From Betaproteobacteria bacterium HGW-Betaproteobacteria-4 (lineage in GTDB: Bacteria > Pseudomonadota > Gammaproteobacteria > Burkholderiales > Rhodocyclaceae), in contig PHCH01000002.1 in the NCBI GenBank assembly GCA_002840785.1, forward strand, positions 1 to 64,000: a DNA stretch of 64,000 nucleotides, given 5' to 3'. Numbering within the stretch: the first letter of the stretch is position 1; each line of letters starts with the position of its first letter. Positions 47,790 to 56,925 of the stretch are shown in pieces. Made by a program: the position numbers and the translations under genes. The notes under the pieces are model-generated. The model was not told the origin of the DNA and searched no databases. It saw nothing but the letters and a program-made list of their open reading frames with translations.

Positions 47790-49235
47790 ATGGATCCGCA
47801 ACCCATCTACCGCCGTCTTGCCAGCCATTACCGGGATGCCATCGAATCCGGGACACTGGCTACCGGCGACCGCTTCCCGTCCATGCGCACGCTGATGTCC
47901 CGCCACGAAATCAGCCTGTCCACAGCCCTGCAGGTTTGTCGGCAACTGGAAAACGACGGCTGGCTGGAAGCCCGCCCACGCTCGGGAAACTTCGTCCGCC
48001 AGCCCCGGCGGACCAGCCCTCGCCCCCTGTCGGAACCCTTGCCCGGACAGCCCCTGGATCCGGCCCAGTATGTCGGGATCAATGCCCGTGTTTCGGAATT
48101 CATCGCCCGCGGCCGGCAAGCCGAGGTGAAGGCCAACCTGTCCGGCGCCCGATGCGCGCCTTCCCTCTACCCCGGCGAAGCCCTCAAAAATGCCGCGACC
48201 CGTGCCCTGCGCCACGACCCGGACCTGATGGTCAAGGTCTCGCCCCACAACGGCAACCCGGAATTCCGCAACGTTCTAGCCCGCCGCGCCATGGCCAACG
48301 GCATGCTGATCGCCGCCGACGACATCGTGGTCACCCAGGGCTGCATTGAAGCGCTCAACCTGGCCCTGCGCGCTGTCACCCAGCCGGGCGATATCGTCGC
48401 GGTCGAATCACCGACCTTCTACGGCCTGCTGCAGATCCTCGAAAGCCTCGGCCTGCGCGCTCTTGAGATACCGACCAGCCCACAGACCGGGATTTCCCTC
48501 GAAGCACTCGAACTGGCAACGCAAACCCACGAACCGATTGCCGCGCTGGTCGTCGTGCCGCATCTGCAAAACCCGCTCGGCAGCATCATGCCCGACGCCC
48601 ATCAAGCCCGGCTCGTTGAATTTTGTGCCAACCACGGCATCCCACTGATCGAAGACGACACCTACAGTGCGCTGGCCGACGGCGACACCCCGCTCAAGGC
48701 CCTTAAATCATGGGACAAGACCGGTAACGTCATCCACTGCGCCTCGCTGCACAAGGTGCTCGCCCCCGGCCTGCGTCTCGGCTGGATGAGCGCCGGCCGC
48801 TGGCAGGGGCGGGTCGAAATGCTCAAGCATGTCCAGAGCCGGAACAATGAAGAACTGTCGCAGCAGGCGGCCAGCCACTTCATGGGCTCAGGCGCCTACG
48901 ACCGCCACCTGCGGCGACTGCGGGTGGCGCTCTCGAATCAGCGCGAACAAACGGCGGCGGCCATCGTCAATCATTTTCCCGGCGGCACCCGGCTCAACCA
49001 TCCCAATGGCGGACTCTCCCTGTGGGTCGAACTCCCCGGCCAACTATCCTCCGCGCTGCTGTTCGATGCCGCGCTGACCGAAGGCATCCTGATTGCGCCG
49101 GGCGTCATGTTCTCCAACTCCAACCGCTTCGCCCACTTCATCCGCCTCAACTGCGGCTGGCCCTACAACCCCGAAATCGAACGGGCCGTGAAGCGCCTAG
49201 GGCAACTATGCGCTGGTTTGTTGCCGCCTGACTGA
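47790..49235 (+). CDS. MocR-type transcription regulator (GntR HTH plus aminotransferase domain)
   Basis: 481 residues. An N-terminal GntR winged helix (about 1-72; SGTLATGDRFPSMRTLMSRHEISLSTALQVCRQLENDGWLEARPRSG) is joined to a fold-type-I aminotransferase-like domain with the PLP lysine in CASLHKVLAPGLRLGW. MocR proteins sense PLP or amino compounds and usually act on a divergent neighbour, here the hypothetical gene at 47258. The effector is unknown. Confidence 0.93.
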   Translation: MDPQPIYRRLASHYRDAIESGTLATGDRFPSMRTLMSRHEISLSTALQVCRQLENDGWLEARPRSGNFVRQPRRTSPRPLSEPLPGQPLDPAQYVGINARVSEFIARGRQAEVKANLSGARCAPSLYPGEALKNAATRALRHDPDLMVKVSPHNGNPEFRNVLARRAMANGMLIAADDIVVTQGCIEALNLALRAVTQPGDIVAVESPTFYGLLQILESLGLRALEIPTSPQTGISLEALELATQTHEPIAALVVVPHLQNPLGSIMPDAHQARLVEFCANHGIPLIEDDTYSALADGDTPLKALKSWDKTGNVIHCASLHKVLAPGLRLGWMSAGRWQGRVEMLKHVQSRNNEELSQQAASHFMGSGAYDRHLRRLRVALSNQREQTAAAIVNHFPGGTRLNHPNGGLSLWVELPGQLSSALLFDAALTEGILIAPGVMFSNSNRFAHFIRLNCGWPYNPEIERAVKRLGQLCAGLLPPD

Positions 49236-49361
49236 CCACGACGTATCCGGTAAAGGACGTGCCCCGGGAAACATGCTTTTACATCTGGCAACTCGGGGCA
49301 AACATCTTTTCCATTAAGTTGGCATACAGTTATCTCTCCCAACAACAATCGCAACAACACC

Positions 49362-50650
49362 ATGAAACGCCCGCTTACCCTTCTCGCCCTGATCCCCCTC
49401 GCCCTGTGGGGAATCTTCGCCCTGCCCGACGTCCTCGCCGCCAACCCGGAAGGCCCCTGGGCCTGGCGGAAGTCGCTGATCATCCTGTCCGGCCTGCTCG
49501 CCCTGTGGTGGATGAGCGCCGGCATGCTGCTCGCCACGCGTGCCCCCTGGCTCGAACAACGTTTCGGCGGCCTCGACAAGCTTTACCGCCTGCACAAGAA
49601 CATCGGCATCGGTGCCGGCTTGCTCGTCTTCACCCACTGGATGATCGAATGGCTGCCCAAGAACCTGTCCAAGGCCGGGCTGATCACCGGTCCACGCGGC
49701 CCGCGCGGACCACGTGGCGAACCCAACCTGTGGATCGACCTGGCCAAGGATGTCGGCGAATGGGCCGGCTACATCCTGATGGCGCTGGTCGTCGTGGCCC
49801 TGATCAAACGCATTCCCTACCGCTATTTCCGCTGGGTGCACAAGGCCTTTGGCGCTGTTTTTCTGGCTGGCGCCTTTCACGGCCTGCTGCTCATGCCGAC
49901 GACTTTCTGGCAAAGCCCGCTCGGCTGGCTGACCGCAGCCGTCGCCGCGGCCGGTGTCATCCCCGCCCTGCTCTCGCTAAGCAATCGCATCGGCCGCAAA
50001 CGCCAGCATCGCGCCGAGATCGTTTCGCTCAGCCGGCACGACGGCAAGCTGCTCGAAATCGTCTGCCGCCCCGAACAGAACTGGCCCGGTCACCAGGCCG
50101 GACAATTCCTCTTCGCCAACTTCGGCTCGCGCGGCGAAGGCGCCCACCCGTTCACCATCGCCTCGGCCTGGAACGCGCAGGAAGGCACGCTGACCCTGGC
50201 CATCAAGGCGCTCGGCGACTTCACCGCCCAGCTCCCCGCCTTGATTTTTCGGCAAAAATTCCGGTTGACCGTGGGAATGCGGCACATCAGGTTTGGGTCG
50301 CCGGCGGCATCGGCATTACGCCCTTCCTCGCCCGCCTTGAGCAACTGGCCGCCGCCCCGGCGCCAGCGCAAGCCACGGCCGATCTGTTCTACTGCACACC
50401 AAATTTCGCTGCCGGCGATTTCCCCGAACATCTGGAAACCCTCTGCGACGCCGCCGGCGTCCGCCTGCACCGCCGCCAGACCGACAACACCGGCCCGCTC
50501 ACGCCGCAGGAAGTCGCCGCGACGCTCCAGCCAAACAGCACCGTCTGGTTCTGCGGCCCGGCTGCCTGGGGCAAGGCTCTGGGCGAAGCGCTGCACAACA
50601 GCGGCTTGTCCCGTAAAGCCTTTCACCAGGAAGCCTTCGAGTTCCGCTAA
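49362..50650 (+). pseudogene. Ferric reductase-like transmembrane protein, frame broken at a dispersed-motif copy
   Basis: The N-terminal part (49362 to about 50245) has a ferric-reductase transmembrane domain with conserved heme-type histidines (LHKNIGIG, THWMIEW, VHKAFG, FHGLLLM) and a flavin-binding beta-barrel (AHPFTIASAWN). The NAD-binding part (VWVAGGIGITPFLARLE ... WFCGPAAWGKAL) is in another frame and ends at 50650. At the break the expected VEGPYGRF loop is missing and a dispersed-motif copy is present. As read, the first frame would run on to 50768 as nonsense. It could be real decay or an assembly fault. Confidence 0.85.
50241..50279 (+). repeat. Dispersed motif, copy 13, at a frame break
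   Basis: TTGATTTTTCGGCAAAAA, then TTCCGGTTGACCGTGGGAATG. The core is intact, the AT-rich arm and T-run are irregular. It lies exactly where the ferric-reductase frame is broken. Confidence 0.75.
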
Positions 50651-50703
50651 GCCCCGCCTCGGCTGGTATCATGCGGCCTTCCCCACGAACCACATCCGCC
50701 GTC

Positions 50704-51048
50704 ATGATCAAGGTCTTTGGCATCAAGAATTGCGACACCATGAAGAAAGCCATGAACTGGCTCACTGAAAATGGTGTCGCCTACGAGTTTATCGACTACA
50801 AGAAAGCCGGCGTCGCCGAAGCCAACCTGCCGGACTGGAACGCCCGCGCCGGTTGGGAAAAGCTGCTCAACACGCGCGGCCTGATGTGGAAGAAGCTCAG
50901 CGACGAGGAACGTTCTGCGGTCGACGAGCCAAAAGCCCTCAAATTGATGGCGCAATACCCGAGCCTGATCAAGCGCCCGGTCCTCGACACCGGCAGCCAG
51001 CTCATCGTCGGCTTCGCGCCGGACAACTACGCGGAAAAACTAAAGTGA
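50704..51048 (+). CDS. ArsC/Spx/MgsR family protein (YffB-like)
   Basis: 114 residues with the thioredoxin-like opening KVFGIKNCDTMKKAMNWL (C10), IDYKKAG and KRPVLDTGSQLIVGF. This is the ArsC-like family that includes YffB and Spx. A single N-terminal cysteine suggests glutathione-dependent thiol chemistry; arsenate reduction is unproven. Its stop overlaps the hslO GTG (GTGA). Confidence 0.88.
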   Translation: MIKVFGIKNCDTMKKAMNWLTENGVAYEFIDYKKAGVAEANLPDWNARAGWEKLLNTRGLMWKKLSDEERSAVDEPKALKLMAQYPSLIKRPVLDTGSQLIVGFAPDNYAEKLK

Positions 51049-51920
51049 GCTACGTCCAGCGCTTCATTTTCGAAGGTCTCGACATTCGCGGCGCCGTCGT
51101 TCATCTCGGCGACGCCTGGCAGCAGATGCAGGCTGGCCGAGACTATCAGCCGACCGTCGCCCAATTGCTTGGCGAAACAGCCGCCGTCACGGCGCTCATC
51201 GCCGGCCAGCTCAAGCAGCCCGGCCGCCTGACGCTGCAATTGCGCGGCAACGGCCCGGTCCAGTTGCTGGTCATGGATTGCAATGAACAGCTGCAGATGC
51301 GCGGCATGGCGCGCAGCAACCCGGTCGTGCTGGCTGCGCCGGTGTCCGAACTACTCGGCGCCCACCAGGGCGGCCAACTCATGATGAGCCTCGACATGCC
51401 GGAAGCCCGCCAGCCCTATCAAAGCTACGTGCCGATGGTCGGCGACAGCATCGCGGCGATCTTCGAGCATTACCTCGAACAGTCCGAGCAGCAGCCGTCG
51501 CGCCTGTTCGCGGCGTGCAGCCCGGAAGCGGCGGCCTGCCTGTTCCTGCAAAAGATGCCGGCCGCCGACCATCACGACGAGGATGGCTGGCAGCGCATCA
51601 CCCAGCTCGCCGCCACGGTCAAGCCGGCCGAGTTGCTCGAACTCGACAGCGCCAGCCTGCTCGGCCGCCTCTTCCACGAAGACATGAGCGAACGCGGCAT
51701 CCGCCTCTACGATCCGCGCCCGGTGGCCTACCACTGCCCGGAAGACCGCTACAAGGTGGCCGACATGATCCGCAGCCTGGGCCGGGCCGATGCCGAGACG
51801 ATCCTCGTCGAACACGGTGAAATCGTCATTCGCGACGACATCTGCAACCGCGACTACCACTTCAGCGCCGATGACGTGGCCGCCCTGTTTGCCGTCAGCG
51901 AAGGCAAGGCCCTGCATTGA
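51045..51920 (+). CDS. hslO: Hsp33-type redox chaperone with a reduced zinc site
   Basis: 291 residues from a GTG overlapping the upstream stop. The body is Hsp33: [15 protein letters not shown], the [11 protein letters not shown] sheet, [10 protein letters not shown], and the C-terminal linker and zinc region. E. coli Hsp33 uses four cysteines (C232, C234, C265, C268). Here only two remain, C231 in YHCPEDR and C267 in [10 protein letters not shown]; the other two positions are tyrosine and aspartate. Normal zinc binding and disulfide switching are therefore doubtful. It overlaps the kinase gene at its end. Confidence 0.9.
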   Translation: MSYVQRFIFEGLDIRGAVVHLGDAWQQMQAGRDYQPTVAQLLGETAAVTALIAGQLKQPGRLTLQLRGNGPVQLLVMDCNEQLQMRGMARSNPVVLAAPVSELLGAHQGGQLMMSLDMPEARQPYQSYVPMVGDSIAAIFEHYLEQSEQQPSRLFAACSPEAAACLFLQKMPAADHHDEDGWQRITQLAATVKPAELLELDSASLLGRLFHEDMSERGIRLYDPRPVAYHCPEDRYKVADMIRSLGRADAETILVEHGEIVIRDDICNRDYHFSADDVAALFAVSEGKALH

Positions 51921-53263
51921 CCCTGCCGACAGACGCTTTCGTCCTCGGCCGTCGGGTCGAACTGCTCTATCGAAACGTCCTGCTCGGGCAGAGCGTTTCG
52001 CTCGTCAATGCCTCGATGCTGATCTGGGTCGCCGAGTCCCTGATCTCCAACCCGGCCATTTACGCCTGGTGGCTGGCCGCTGTCGCGATAGCCGGCCTGC
52101 GCATCAGCCAGGCCATCAGCTATCGGCGCACCGCCCTGCCGGACAAACTGGACAACGCCGGCATGTGGCGCCAGCGCGCCCTGCTCAGCGCCTGCAGCGC
52201 CGGCGTTGTCTGGGCCGGCGGCGCCCTGCTCCTCATGTCGCAAGGCAACACCTACCTGCAACTGTTCGTCGGCTTTCTCATGTCCGGCATGATCGCCGGG
52301 GCCGTGCCTATCCTCGCCGCCGACCGCTTCATATTCCGCTGCTACGCAATACCCATCGCGCTGGCCGTCGCCTTCGGCACGCTCGGCAGCGACCCGCTGC
52401 ACATCGCCTTTACCGCCATGTCGCTGCTCTTCCTGCTGGCCGTCACGCGCAGCGCCGATTTCTTTCACGGCACCCTGCAGGAAACCTTCCGGCTCGAACA
52501 CGAAAAGGATGGCCTGCTCACCGAACTGGAGCAAGCCAGCGCCACCGCCGAACGCTCGAACCGGGCCAAAACCGAGTTCCTGGCCAACATCAGCCACGAG
52601 CTGCGCACGCCGATGAACGGCATCCTCGGCTTTTCCGAACTGCTCGAGCAGGAGCCGCTCAGCGAAGCCCAGCAAGAGCTGCTCAAGCCCCTGCGCACCT
52701 CGGCCGAGGACCTCATGGCGCTGATCAACGACCTGATCCAGCTTTCGGCACTCGAAGCCGGGCACATCCAGCCGAGCCCGACCGCCTTTGCCATGAACGA
52801 TCTCGGCAACACCCTGCTCGCCGCTTATTTCAAGCCGAGCATGAGCAAGGGGCTCGACTTGCTGGAACAGTTCGATGCCGACCTGCCCGCCGTCGTCAAG
52901 GGCGACATTTCCCTGCTCCGGCAGGCATTTGCCCAGTTGATCGGCAACGCCATCAAATTCACCGAGCGCGGCAGCATCACCGTGTCGGCAAAAGTAGACC
53001 GTCTGACGGAAAAAACGGTGACCATCGAATTCGCCGTGAGCGACACCGGCCCGGGCATTCCGGCCGAGAAAATCAGCACCCTGAGCGGCCTGTTCACCCA
53101 GGTCGACAGCTCGAAAATCCGCCGCCATGGCGGCACCGGCATCGGCATTCCGATTGCCCGCAAACTGATTCAACTGCTGGGTGGCACGCTGCGCATCGAA
53201 AGCCAGGTCGGCGTCGGCAGCCGGTTCAGCTTCACGCTGCCCTTCGAACTCGCCGAGTTCTGA
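51917..53263 (+). CDS. Membrane sensor histidine kinase
   Basis: 448 residues from a TTG that overlaps the hslO stop (TTGA). About six transmembrane helices (about 25-190) are followed by a coiled coil, HisKA with [11 protein letters not shown] (phospho-accepting H227), and HATPase with [23 protein letters not shown] and [10 protein letters not shown]. No response regulator is adjacent, so its partner is unknown. Coupling to hslO suggests an envelope or oxidative stress setting, but that is only inference. Confidence 0.92.
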   Translation: MTLPTDAFVLGRRVELLYRNVLLGQSVSLVNASMLIWVAESLISNPAIYAWWLAAVAIAGLRISQAISYRRTALPDKLDNAGMWRQRALLSACSAGVVWAGGALLLMSQGNTYLQLFVGFLMSGMIAGAVPILAADRFIFRCYAIPIALAVAFGTLGSDPLHIAFTAMSLLFLLAVTRSADFFHGTLQETFRLEHEKDGLLTELEQASATAERSNRAKTEFLANISHELRTPMNGILGFSELLEQEPLSEAQQELLKPLRTSAEDLMALINDLIQLSALEAGHIQPSPTAFAMNDLGNTLLAAYFKPSMSKGLDLLEQFDADLPAVVKGDISLLRQAFAQLIGNAIKFTERGSITVSAKVDRLTEKTVTIEFAVSDTGPGIPAEKISTLSGLFTQVDSSKIRRHGGTGIGIPIARKLIQLLGGTLRIESQVGVGSRFSFTLPFELAEF

Positions 53264-54655
53264 TCAGAGCACCTTGCCGGGATTCATCAGGCCGCGCGGA
53301 TCGAGCGCCTGCTTGAGCGAATGCATGAGCGCCATCTCGACCGCGCTCTTGTAACGCAGGATTTCCTCGCGCTTGAGCTGGCCGATGCCGTGTTCGGCCG
53401 AGATCGAGCCGTTCAGCGCGTGCACCGTGTCATGGACGAGGCGATGCACTGCCGGCTCGCTGGCGAGGAAGGTTTCGTTGTCGTAGGCATCAGCCTTCGA
53501 CAGGTTGTAATGCAGGTTGCCGTCGCCGACATGGCCGAAGGCAACGACGCGGATACCGGGAAAAGCGCTGGCCAGCACCGCATCGGCCGTCGCCAGGAAC
53601 TCGGGAATGGCCGAAACCGGCACCGAAACATCGTGCTTGATGCTGATGCCCTCGATCTTCTGCGCCTCCGAAACGCTCTCGCGCAGCGCCCACAGCTTCT
53701 TGGCCTGGGTTTCCGACTGGGCGACGACGCCATCGGAGACCTCGGCGCTGTCGATTCGTCCGGCCAGCCAGGCTTCGACGGCGGCCGGCTCGGCGTCGGA
53801 AAACTCGGCCAGGACGTACCACGGCGACGCTTCGCACGGCCGCGTTGTATCGGGAATGTGCTTGAGGACCAGCCCGAGCGCCGTTTCCGAAACCAGCTCG
53901 AAGGCCGTCAGTTGCGCATCGAAAGCGGTTTTTGCCGAATTCAGGAGGTCGACCGCAGCAGTCGGCGAAGCGACGTTGAGCCAGCAGGTGACCTGCCTTT
54001 TGGGCAGCGGAAACAGCTTGAGCACGGCGCCGGTGATGATGCCCAGCGTGCCCTCGGCGCCGATGAACAGTTGTTTGAGGTCGTAGCCGGTGTTGTCCTT
54101 GCGCAGGCCGCGCATGCCGTTCCAGATGTCGCCGTTGGGCAGGACCACTTCGAGGCCGAGCGTCAGTTCGCGGGTATTGCCGTAGCGCAAAACCTGGACG
54201 CCGCCGGCATTGGTCGACAGGTTGCCGCCGATCTGGCACGTCCCTTCCGACGCCAGCGCCAGCGGAAACAACCGGTCGGCGGCGCGTGCCACCTCCTGAA
54301 TGGCGGCCAGAGTGCAGCCGGCTTCTACTGAAATCGTGCTGTTTTTCCGGTCGACCGTAAGAATGCGGTTCAGGCGACTCAAACTGACGACCACCGCGCC
54401 GCCCGAGCCATCCGGCGTTGCCGCGCCGCACAGGCTGGTGTTGCCGCCCTGCGGCACGATGGCCACGCCGGCCGCGAGGCAGGCCTTGACGACCGCCGCC
54501 ACCTCGCCAGTGTTGCCGGGACGGACGACGCATCGCGCCGCGCCGCGATACCGACCGCGCCAGTCGGTGACGAAGGGGGCGATGTCGGCCGGCTCGGTCA
54601 GCACCTGCGCCGGGCCGACGAGAGCGGTGAGTTGATCGATCAGGGAATTGGTCAT
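53264..54655 (-). CDS. FAD-linked oxidase (GlcD/D-lactate dehydrogenase type)
   Basis: 463 residues from MTNSLIDQL (54655). A PCMH FAD-binding domain (IVPQGGNTSLCGAATPDGSGG, GGNLSTNAGGVQVLRYGNTRELTLG) and a C-terminal oxidase domain with HVGDGNLHYN and EHGIGQLKREE are present. It oxidises a 2-hydroxyacid such as glycolate, D-lactate or D-2-hydroxyglutarate. A dispersed-motif copy lies in frame where the protein reads RILTVDRKNSTIS, a segment that still fits the family (typically ILEIDPENRT). It is last in a minus-strand operon with patatin and rimO. Confidence 0.92.
   Translation of the reverse strand: MTNSLIDQLTALVGPAQVLTEPADIAPFVTDWRGRYRGAARCVVRPGNTGEVAAVVKACLAAGVAIVPQGGNTSLCGAATPDGSGGAVVVSLSRLNRILTVDRKNSTISVEAGCTLAAIQEVARAADRLFPLALASEGTCQIGGNLSTNAGGVQVLRYGNTRELTLGLEVVLPNGDIWNGMRGLRKDNTGYDLKQLFIGAEGTLGIITGAVLKLFPLPKRQVTCWLNVASPTAAVDLLNSAKTAFDAQLTAFELVSETALGLVLKHIPDTTRPCEASPWYVLAEFSDAEPAAVEAWLAGRIDSAEVSDGVVAQSETQAKKLWALRESVSEAQKIEGISIKHDVSVPVSAIPEFLATADAVLASAFPGIRVVAFGHVGDGNLHYNLSKADAYDNETFLASEPAVHRLVHDTVHALNGSISAEHGIGQLKREEILRYKSAVEMALMHSLKQALDPRGLMNPGKVL
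54329..54365 (+). repeat. Dispersed motif, copy 14 inside FAD oxidase gene
   Basis: TGAAATCGTGCTG, T5, CCGGTCGACCGTAAGAATG. The core is the perfect palindrome CGGTCGACCG. It is inside the coding frame, with the protein still in register with its family. Confidence 0.8.
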
Positions 54656-54663
54656 ACCGATTT

Positions 54664-55530
54664 TCAATCGAGCAGCGAATGCAGCAGCGGCAGCATGTGT
54701 TCGGCGGCCTTGCGCCCGGCGGAAATGGCTTCGCCGGCACGATGGTAGTCGAGCAGGTTGAGCTGGCCGAGACGCGGCGTGATCAGCACGTCGGCCGGCT
54801 CGCCAGCCAGGCGCGAACGCGAGATGCGGCCCTGCATGATGGCGATGCTGTTACTCACCACATCGGCCAGCGAAGGCAGGACCGGCGTGGCCTCGCCGCC
54901 GCCGAACCAGCGACCGACGGCGTTGCGCCAACCGCCGCCGGCCGCTGCCGGCTTGCCGTTGCGGCGCTGCAGCGTGGTCAGCATGTCCATGCCGAGATCG
55001 ACGGCAATCACCACTTCGGCGTCGAGTACCCGGCACAGCGAAACCGGCACCGGATTGACCAGACCGCCATCGACCAGGAAACGCTCGTCGAGCAATTGCG
55101 GTGAAAACAGCCCGGGCAGCGCGATGGAGGCACGGACCGCGGCAGCAACCGAGCCCTCGCGCAGCCAGATTTCGCGCCCCGTCGCCAGATCGGTGGCAAC
55201 GCAGGCGAAGGGCCGGTCGAGGTCGGCAAAGGTGTTGTCGAGGAAGGAGGTCGAGGCAAAATCGAGCAGCTTCGCGCCTTTGATCAATCCGCCGGTCAGG
55301 CTGACGTCGAAAAAGCCGAGGACATCGCTCCGGCTCAGTCCGCCTGCCCAGGCCTCAAGCTTGTCGAGATCGCCCGAGGCGTAGGCGGCGCCGACAAAGG
55401 CACCAATCGACGTGCCGCAAACGACGTCAGGTTCGACCCCGGCCTCCTGCAGGGCGCGCAACACGCCGATATGCGCCCAGCCGCGCGCCGAGCCGGAACC
55501 AAGGGCGATGCCGAGACGCGGCCGGGCCAC
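54664..55530 (-). CDS. Patatin-like phospholipase (RssA-like)
   Basis: 288 residues. Oxyanion-hole GSGSARGWAH, nucleophile S41 in GTSIG, and the dyad aspartate D154 in VDGGLVNPVP give an intact Ser-Asp catalytic dyad. It probably hydrolyses acyl esters of lipids. It starts 6 bp after rimO and ends 8 bp before the FAD oxidase start, so all three are cotranscribed. Confidence 0.93.
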   Translation of the reverse strand: MARPRLGIALGSGSARGWAHIGVLRALQEAGVEPDVVCGTSIGAFVGAAYASGDLDKLEAWAGGLSRSDVLGFFDVSLTGGLIKGAKLLDFASTSFLDNTFADLDRPFACVATDLATGREIWLREGSVAAAVRASIALPGLFSPQLLDERFLVDGGLVNPVPVSLCRVLDAEVVIAVDLGMDMLTTLQRRNGKPAAAGGGWRNAVGRWFGGGEATPVLPSLADVVSNSIAIMQGRISRSRLAGEPADVLITPRLGQLNLLDYHRAGEAISAGRKAAEHMLPLLHSLLD

Positions 55531-55536
55531 GACAGA

Positions 55537-56868
55537 TCAGCCCGGCCCGACCGGCTGGGCGTAGAGGTCGTGGTGGTCGGCGTCGATGACCTTGACCTGC
55601 AGGAAGTCGCCCGGCTGGGCGTCGAAATAGCCGTCGAGGTAAACCACGCCGTCGATTTCCGGCGCATCGGCCTTGGAACGGGCAATCGTGCCCTCCTCGT
55701 CGACGGCATCGACCAGCACCTGGATGACCGTGTCGATCTTGGCTTCGAGCTTGGCGGCGGAAATATCTTCCTGGACCTGCATGAGCCAGCGCCGGCGATC
55801 CTCGCGCACGGATTCCGGCAGCAGGTCGGCCAGTTCGTTGGCCTTGGCGCCTTCGACCGGCGAGTAGGCAAAGGCACCGACGCGATCCAGTTTCGCGTCT
55901 TCCAGGAACTGGATCAGCTGATCAAAATCCTCGTCCGTTTCGCCCGGGAAGCCGGTGATGAAGGTCGAGCGGATAACGATTTCCGGGCAGATCTCGCGCC
56001 ACTTGGCGATGCGCTCGAGCGTATTTTCGGCCGAGGCCGGACGCTTCATCGCCTTGAGGATGGTCGGGCTGGCGTGCTGGAAAGGCACGTCAAGGTAAGG
56101 CAGGATCTTGCCTTCAGCCATGAGCGGAATGACATCATCGACCGACGGGTACGGGTAAACGTAGTGCAGGCGGACCCAGATGCCGAAGCTGGCCAGCGCC
56201 TCGCACAACTCCTTGAGGCGCGACTTGACCGGCTTGCCACCCCAGAAGGCGGTGCGGTACTTGAGGTCCACGCCGTAGGCGCTGGTGTCCTGCGAAATGA
56301 CGAGGATTTCCTTGACGCCGGCCCGGGCCAGGTTTTCGGCTTCGGCCAGCACATCGCCGACCGGCCGCGAAACGAGCGGGCCACGTAGCGACGGGATGAT
56401 GCAGAAGGTGCAGCTGTGGTTGCAGCCTTCGGAAATCTTCAGGTAGGCAAAGTGATCCGGCGTCAGACGGATGCCCTGCGGCGGCACGAGATCGGAATAC
56501 GGGTCGTGCGGTTTCGGCAGGTGGGTATGGACGTAGCCCATGACCTCGTCGGCTGCGTGCGGGCCGGTGACGGCGAGCACGGCCGGGTGCGTCGATTGCA
56601 CGATATCGCCCTTGGCGCCCAGGCAGCCGGTGACGATAACCTTGCCGTTCTCGTTGAGCGCCTCGCCGATGGCGTCGAGCGATTCCTCCACCGCAGCATC
56701 GATGAAGCCGCAGGTATTGACGATCACCAGATCGGAATTGTCGTAGCTCGGCGAAATCTCGTAGCCTTCGGCGCGCAGCTTGGTCAGGATGCGCTCGGCA
56801 TCGGAACTGGCTTTCGGGCAGCCGAGGGAAACAAAGCCGACGGTCGGCACTTTTTGCTGAATACTCAT
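55537..56868 (-). CDS. rimO: Ribosomal protein uS12 methylthiotransferase
   Basis: 443 residues. The N-terminal UPF0004 domain has cluster cysteines (SLGCPKA, VNTCGFI, TGCLGA), the radical-SAM triad is CNHSCTFC, and a C-terminal TRAM domain follows. The RimO-specific [19 protein letters not shown] distinguishes it from MiaB. It adds a methylthio group to Asp of ribosomal protein S12. It leads the operon with patatin and FAD oxidase. Confidence 0.96.
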   Translation of the reverse strand: MSIQQKVPTVGFVSLGCPKASSDAERILTKLRAEGYEISPSYDNSDLVIVNTCGFIDAAVEESLDAIGEALNENGKVIVTGCLGAKGDIVQSTHPAVLAVTGPHAADEVMGYVHTHLPKPHDPYSDLVPPQGIRLTPDHFAYLKISEGCNHSCTFCIIPSLRGPLVSRPVGDVLAEAENLARAGVKEILVISQDTSAYGVDLKYRTAFWGGKPVKSRLKELCEALASFGIWVRLHYVYPYPSVDDVIPLMAEGKILPYLDVPFQHASPTILKAMKRPASAENTLERIAKWREICPEIVIRSTFITGFPGETDEDFDQLIQFLEDAKLDRVGAFAYSPVEGAKANELADLLPESVREDRRRWLMQVQEDISAAKLEAKIDTVIQVLVDAVDEEGTIARSKADAPEIDGVVYLDGYFDAQPGDFLQVKVIDADHHDLYAQPVGPG

Positions 56869-56925
56869 GCGATGGAAACCTTATCCGGACGGGCCGGCAA
56901 ACAAAGGGCGTATTTTACGGGGGAA

